Below are positions 58,919 through 64,000 of a stretch of DNA of 64,000 nucleotides, in pieces (the stretch's first letter is position 1; each line of letters opens with the position of its first letter). The notes below the pieces were generated by a model. It did no database searches. It saw only the letters and a list, made by a program, of their open reading frames with translations, and was not told where the DNA came from. Location: assembly GCA_965153455.1 (NCBI GenBank), contig OZ234495.1, positions 17,108,875 to 17,172,874 of the forward strand, given 5' to 3'. Source of the stretch: Sphagnum compactum. Its lineage: Eukaryota; Bryophyta; Sphagnopsida; Sphagnales. The translations under genes were made by a program, and so were the position numbers.

Positions 58919-61900
58919 ATGGCACCAAAGAAGACCCGCAAGCTAGTCCAAGAGCCCGTGGTGGAAGAACCCACCCAAGACCTAGATGTTCCTCCCGAAG
59001 CTATGAGGGAGGAGGAACAAAACCATTCCGAAGATGAAGAAGACCGTGTTAGCCTTGAGGAGCATGAAAATGAAGAGGAACAACCAAATGGAGTCCTCTT
59101 CACCCCGGAACAATTGGAGGTCCTACTCAAAATGAATAGGCCCGATTTTAGTGAATTGGTTGCGGCCCTCAAGGGAGGTTCATCCAAAAGTGTGGGATTC
59201 AAGCCCGCTAGGCCCGGGAACTTTGATGGGGCCCGGGATCGGAAGGTTGTGGATGCTTGGCTTGCAGAAATGGAGGACTACCTTCATGCCGCCAAGGTTG
59301 GTCGGCATTCGACCGTGGAACTTGCCCAATCCTATTTGAAGGGCTATGCCTCCACATGGTGGAGGACGGTGAGGCAAGAAGAAGGGAAGACCCATGGCTA
59401 CACATGGGAATTCTTCAAGGAACGTATTGAGTTGGAATTCATTCCCAAGAATTCCGATTACATTTCAAGATGCAAACTTCGTGACCTTGAGAATGGGAGC
59501 AATGACAACTTGCGCCAATATGTGAGGGCTTACTCCGAACTCATGCTTGAGATTCGGCATATGCATGAGTTAGACCGAGTGTGCCATTTTGTGATGGGAC
59601 TTCCCACTTGGGCCAAACGCAAACTTGAGGAGAATTGGCCCGCCTCACTAACTGAAGCCATCATGAAAGTGGAAGGCTTTTCGGATGTTGGGCGTGGTGA
59701 GAAGTCCGGATTCAAAAGGGATAACAAGTTCCCTCATAAGAAGGCACGCCATGAAGGGGAATGGAACCGAGGCCAAGACACCTCAAAAGGGGAAAAGCCT
59801 AAACAATTCCAAGGCTCGGGTTTTAAACCCAAAGGAAATTTTATCAAGAAGGGGGCTCCTTTCAAAGTGAGCCAACCCAAGGGAGATGTTAGTGGGAAAC
59901 CCAAGGGAGTATGCTTCAATTGTAATGAAGTGGGGCATTACTCCAAGGATTGCCCCAAACCCAAATCGGGGAATGGGGCTCCTAAGGTAAGTGCCCTTTC
60001 CGCTAGCCTAGTCCAAGGTGAATGTAACCGCCTTATTTTCTTAAAAGGGAAAGTTTCTAAGCGGGAAGTTTTATGTCTTTTGGACACAGGCGCTTCCCAC
60101 AACTTCATAACCCAAGAAAGTGCCCAAAGAATGGAGCTCCGGTTGGAGGAGCTCAAGGCACCCATAGAGGTGCACTTTGCGGATGGGATTCCCCATCCCA
60201 CCAAGTTGCAAGCAAGAGATGTGCCGCTCCAATTGGGGAATTGGAGAGGCAAGGTGGATTTGTTAGTCTCCACCTTAGGGGGAATGGATTGCATTTTGGG
60301 AATGGAATTCATCACACAGAACAATGTGCTCATAGAAGGGCACAATAGGCTAGTTAGGATCCCATCCAGGAGTGGGATTGTGCGGGTGAAGGCACATGAA
60401 GTGCCTAGTGTGGGTGGGACCACCATCCACTTGATGTTGGGAAAGAACTTGGAAAAAGAATGTGGGGGAGGCTATGGCATGTTATGTGTGATGCGGGTGT
60501 TGGATGAGTTTGAACCAAAGGAGGCCACCAAGGTGGTGAGCCCCCACAAGTGCATCAAGCAAGTGTTAGAGGAATTCCCGGATGTGATGCCCGAAGAGTT
60601 GCCCGACGAGTTGCCCCCGAGAAGACAAGTGGACCATGCCATTGAGGTGGTCCCGGGAGTGGCACCTCCCGCCAAGGCCCCGTATCGAATGAGTCATGAA
60701 GAGTTAAAAGAACTCAAGGTTCAACTCAAAGAACTCCTTGCAAAGGGATACATCAAGCCTAGCAAGTCACCATATGGGGCCCCCGTCCTTTTTGTTCACA
60801 AGAAGGATGGGACTTTGAGGATGTGTGTGGATTATAGAGCCCTCAACAAGGTGACCGTGAAGAACCGGTATCCATTGCCTCGGATTGATGACTTGTTTGA
60901 TCGACTTTCGGGAGCCAAAGTGTTTAGTAGGATTGACCTACGTTCCGGGTATTACCAAATTCGAATTGCACAAGGGGATGAGGAAAAGACCGCTTGCCGC
61001 ACAAGGTATGGTTCATATGAATTCTTGGTGATGCCATTTGGGCTCACCAATGCACCCGCCACATTTTGCACCCTCATGAATGATATTTTCCGAGAGTGGC
61101 TTGATGATTTTGTGGTCGTCTACATAGACGACATTTTGATCTATAGTAGCTCCTTGAAGGAGCATGCGGAGCACCTTCGTAAGGTGTTCCAAAGGTTAAA
61201 AGAAAACAAGTTGTATGCCAAGTTCGAGAAATGTGAGTTTGGAGTCTCGGAGGTGGACTTCCTTGGGCATAGGATCACCTAAGAAGGTTTGAAAATGGAT
61301 GACCACAAGGTGAAAGCAATCTTGGATTGGGAACCGCCTAAGTCCGTTCCCGCCTTAAGGTCCTTTTTAGGATTGGCATCCTATTATCGCAAGTTCATCA
61401 AGAACTTTGCAAAGATAGCCGCACCTTTGACAAACCTTTTGAAGAAGTCATCCGGAACTTATGAATGGGAAGAGGCATGCAATGAGGCCTTTGAAACCTT
61501 GAAGGGCATTTTGGTGAAGGCGCCCGTGTTGAAGTTGCCGGATTTTGACAAGGACTTTGAGATCCATTCCGATGCGTCCGACTTCGCCATAGGAGGAGTC
61601 CTAGTGCAAGATGGAAGGCCGGTGGCCTTTGAAAGCAAGAAGCTAAGTGAGACGGAGCGAAGGTGGCCAACCCATGAGAAGGAAATGTGGGCCGTCATCC
61701 ATTGTCTCAAGACTTGGGGCCATTACATAGGCTCCAAGGACGTGGTTGTGTGGACCAACAATGTCACCTTGAAGTACTTTGCAACTCAACCAAAGTTGTC
61801 ATCAAAGCAAGTGAGATGGCAAGACACATTGGTTTTGTTCAATGTGGACATTCGGCATAAGCCCGGGAAGGAAAATGTGGTGCCGGATGCATTGAGTCGG

Positions 61901-63409
61901 AAACACCAACTCAAAGTGGTGTATGTGGGGGAAACAAAGTTCCAAAAGGATGTTCGACTTGGGAGCCGCCGGGATGAATTTGCCAAGGAGAGGAAGCAAG
62001 ACATTCAAAAGGGGATCAAGTCCCACTTCCACTTGCGAGATGGACTTTTGTGGTATAAGCAAAGTCGGCTCTATGTTCCAAAAGGGAGGCTAAGAGATGT
62101 GCTTTTGAAGGAATGCCATGATGGGCCCCTTGCGGGTCACGGTGGTGTAAAGCGCACCACCACATTCCTCAAGAAGTCCTATTATTGGCCCAACTTGAAG
62201 GAGGATGCAGAGGAATACGTGAAGACTTATTTGACTTGCCAACAAAACCGGGCACTCAATAAAAAGCAAGCGGGATTGTTGCAACCATTACCCATTCCGG
62301 AAGGGCCGTGGGAAAGTGTCTCCATGGATTTCATGGTGAGTTTGCCACCATCAAAGGGGTTTGATGCGATCATGGTGGTGGTGGATCGGTTTAGCAAGAT
62401 GGCACATTTCATTCCTACCAAGGATAGTGCCACGGCCCAAGAGACGGGAAGGTTGTTCTTCACCCACGTGTTCAAGCATCATGGCCTCCCAAAGGACATT
62501 GTGTCGGACCGAGACCCCAAGTTCACAAGCAAGTTTTGGAGAGCCTTGTGGAAGCGCATGGGGTCCGAGCTCAAGATGAGCACTTCCTTTCGGCCCCAAA
62601 CGGATGGACAAACTGAGAGGGTGAACTTGGTGATCCAACAATTCCTAAGGAATTATGTGGCGGCGGATCAACAAGATTGGGTGGACCATTTGGAGTTGGC
62701 CGAATTTTGTTACAACAATTCGGAGCATTCGGCAACGGGGGCCACCCCATTTCAAATGGTGACGGGTAAGTCACCAATTGTGCCCACAACTTGGGTTGGG
62801 CAACCCCCAAGTGATGCAAGTGAGGAAGTGCCCATGGTCACACAACTTGATGAAGAAAGGCGGCGCTTGTGGGAGATGGCCAAGGCCAATCTTGAGAAGG
62901 CGCATAAAAGGTACAAGAGTTTTGCGGACAAGTCCCGTCGAGAGGTGAATTTTGGAGAAGGGGATGAAGTATGGTTGAACATCAAGAACTTCCGGTTGCC
63001 CGAAGGATTGAGTCATAAGTTCTTGGGCCCATATGCGGGTCCATTCAAAGTGTTGGAAAAGAAATTTCCCGACACTTACAAATTAGAACTACCGGAAAAT
63101 CTTAAGGTTCATCCCATATTTCATGTTTCGCTTTTGAAGCCGGTCGCCCGTGATGCCTCAAGGCCCGATCGAGAGCACAACTCAAGGCCCCCTCCGGACT
63201 TGGTTCACAATGAACCCGAGTTTGAAGTGGAGGCCGTGCTCAAGTCAAGGCAATTAAGGGGGCGAGAGCGGGAGTACTTGGTCAAGTGGAAAGGTTACCA
63301 TCCCATAGAGGCATCTTGGGTGAATGAGTCCGATATGGAACATGCCCAAGAAGCCATAGAAGAATTCCACAATAGACCGGCAAAGAGGCAAAGGAAACAT
63401 AGAGCGTGA
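58919..63409 (+). pseudogene. Ty3/gypsy chromovirus gag-pol, single frame interrupted by one stop
   Basis: The first ATG after the primer site opens a frame that runs to 63409 and is interrupted only by a TAA at 61280-61282. Domain order: gag capsid region, zinc knuckle [14 protein letters not shown] (residues 332-345), protease with LLDTGASH (Asp389), reverse transcriptase with [12 protein letters not shown] and YIDD (735-738), then the stop. RNase H, integrase with zinc region and DDE core (SMDF, SDRDPKF, TDGQTERVN), GPY/F region (FLGPYAGPF) and a C-terminal chromodomain (YLVKWKGYHPIEASW) follow. Integrase before a chromodomain identifies a chromovirus. Two further anomalies: the RNase H motif normally reading TD has Asn (61757-61759), and one Cys of the integrase zinc site is Tyr (62228-62230). 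The copy is young-looking but probably not autonomous. Confidence 0.93.
61280..61282 (+). other. In-frame TAA between reverse transcriptase and RNase H
   Basis: The stop follows GHRIT, a conserved point after the reverse transcriptase domain. The frame continues directly with EGLKMDDHK, so there is no frameshift. It separates 787 codons of gag-protease-reverse transcriptase from 708 codons of RNase H-integrase-chromodomain. Confidence 0.95.
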
Positions 63410-64000
63410 TGAGGACATCACCTTTTTTTTAGTGGGGCGGAAAGTTACACAAATGTACCACATCAAGTTGCAAGTGAAATGAAGGTTAAATTTTAAAACT
63501 TCCAAGAGATTGCATCACAAACATAGGTGAGTATGATAGAAAAGGGGTTGTCAAATGGCATGGACAAATGGAACTCTCTTGCGTAAGCTCAAATCAAAAT
63601 CGGACTCCTACTTGGGGGCTAAGAGAAATCTTGGTCCCAAAAGAGGAGGCAAGCAAGGTGAGCTTGCGGGGACGTGCACATGCCCAAAGTGCATCCCGAA
63701 GGGTTGGTTGGTAGTGGCGGCCAACGCGGGAAGTCATGACCCCGTTCGCGTACTATAATCGCGTAGCTTGGGACTTAGGCCTTTGCAGAGCCTAAACGTT
63801 GCTTCTCGTACCTTGATAGGCATACCTTTTTGTTAAGGCTTGGTTGTTGTGACCGAGGCGCGAAATTGGGAAAGGAGTCATGTCAAGTAGCTTAGGTCAA
63901 GATTAGACTTGACTTGAGTTCCTCATGAGGGGAAGGATGGAAAGTGCTTCCCAAATGAGGGCTTCATCAATTAGGCTAGTTTAGGTCTTTTGACGAAGCA
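63410..64000 (+). other. 3' internal non-coding part of the gypsy element, or flank
   Basis: No copy of the LTR start (TGTCGCAACC) occurs between the stop codon and the window end, so the 3' LTR lies beyond 64000 or is missing. Composition stays GC-rich like the element. A 67-codon frame at 63555 has no recognisable domain. GTGGGGCGGAAAG near 63432 is purine-rich but is not followed by the LTR start, so it is not called as the polypurine tract. Confidence 0.55.

Noticed and set aside
1-64000. CRISPR arrays, prophage or bacterial operons
   Set aside because: The repeats are plant-type mini- and microsatellites without regular unique spacers, genes have spliceosomal introns, and there is no bacterial gene organisation.

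Overview
The window is nuclear DNA from a land plant. Three protein genes have plant-specific families and plant-style introns: an auxin receptor of the TIR1/AFB family, a soluble ABC protein of the plant ABCI20/21 (yeast CAF16-like) type, and a glutamine-dependent asparagine synthetase. The DNA is also dotted with plant-type telomere-like units (CCCTAAA/TTTAGGG), and its transposable elements are of plant type: a chromodomain Ty3/gypsy element, CACTA-type elements and a TAA-flanked MITE. I cannot name the species. The repeat load, the divergence of the three proteins from flowering-plant versions, and an integrase plus PHD-like retroelement remnant make me lean towards a spore-bearing plant (fern, lycophyte or bryophyte). 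That is inference only.

Layout. 1-10.5 kb is AT-rich, gene-poor DNA with minisatellites (2.05-2.2, 3.37-3.68, 4.14-4.74 and 5.5-5.9 kb). Near 8.3-9.4 kb it becomes a microsatellite-rich region holding GA repeats and telobox motifs. 10,544-13,551 (+) is the TIR1/AFB gene, with three exons encoding 580 aa. 16,204-18,662 (-) is the ABCI-type gene, with seven exons encoding 333 aa. 18.7-29.6 kb has no gene I can support but carries a MITE and several fold-backs. 30,183-35,123 (+) is the asparagine synthetase gene, with 14 coding exons encoding 598 aa and one apparent GC-AG intron. All exon junctions of the three genes were worked out by eye and keep frame throughout.

35.7-57.9 kb is AT-rich transposon territory. 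It contains three elements with CACTA-type ends: 174 bp, 2.5 kb with AAA target duplications, and a 140-bp near-perfect palindrome with AAT target duplications. It also holds a decayed minus-strand Ty3/gypsy integrase followed by a PHD-like module, and a decayed coiled-coil/Cys-His gene. From 57,925 to the right edge lies a Ty3/gypsy chromovirus. It has a 5' LTR, a tRNA-iMet-type primer site and a gag-pol frame that is complete except for one in-frame TAA. Its 3' LTR is outside the window.

The three host genes act in separate processes (auxin perception, a soluble ABC ATPase, nitrogen assimilation) and do not form a functional cluster. The observations most worth a second look are the AFB4/5-like auxin-pocket residues combined with a degraded miR393 site, the telobox plus GA-repeat tandem duplication upstream of that receptor, the GC-AG intron, the CACTA family with matching target duplications, and the three independent lesions in the gypsy element.
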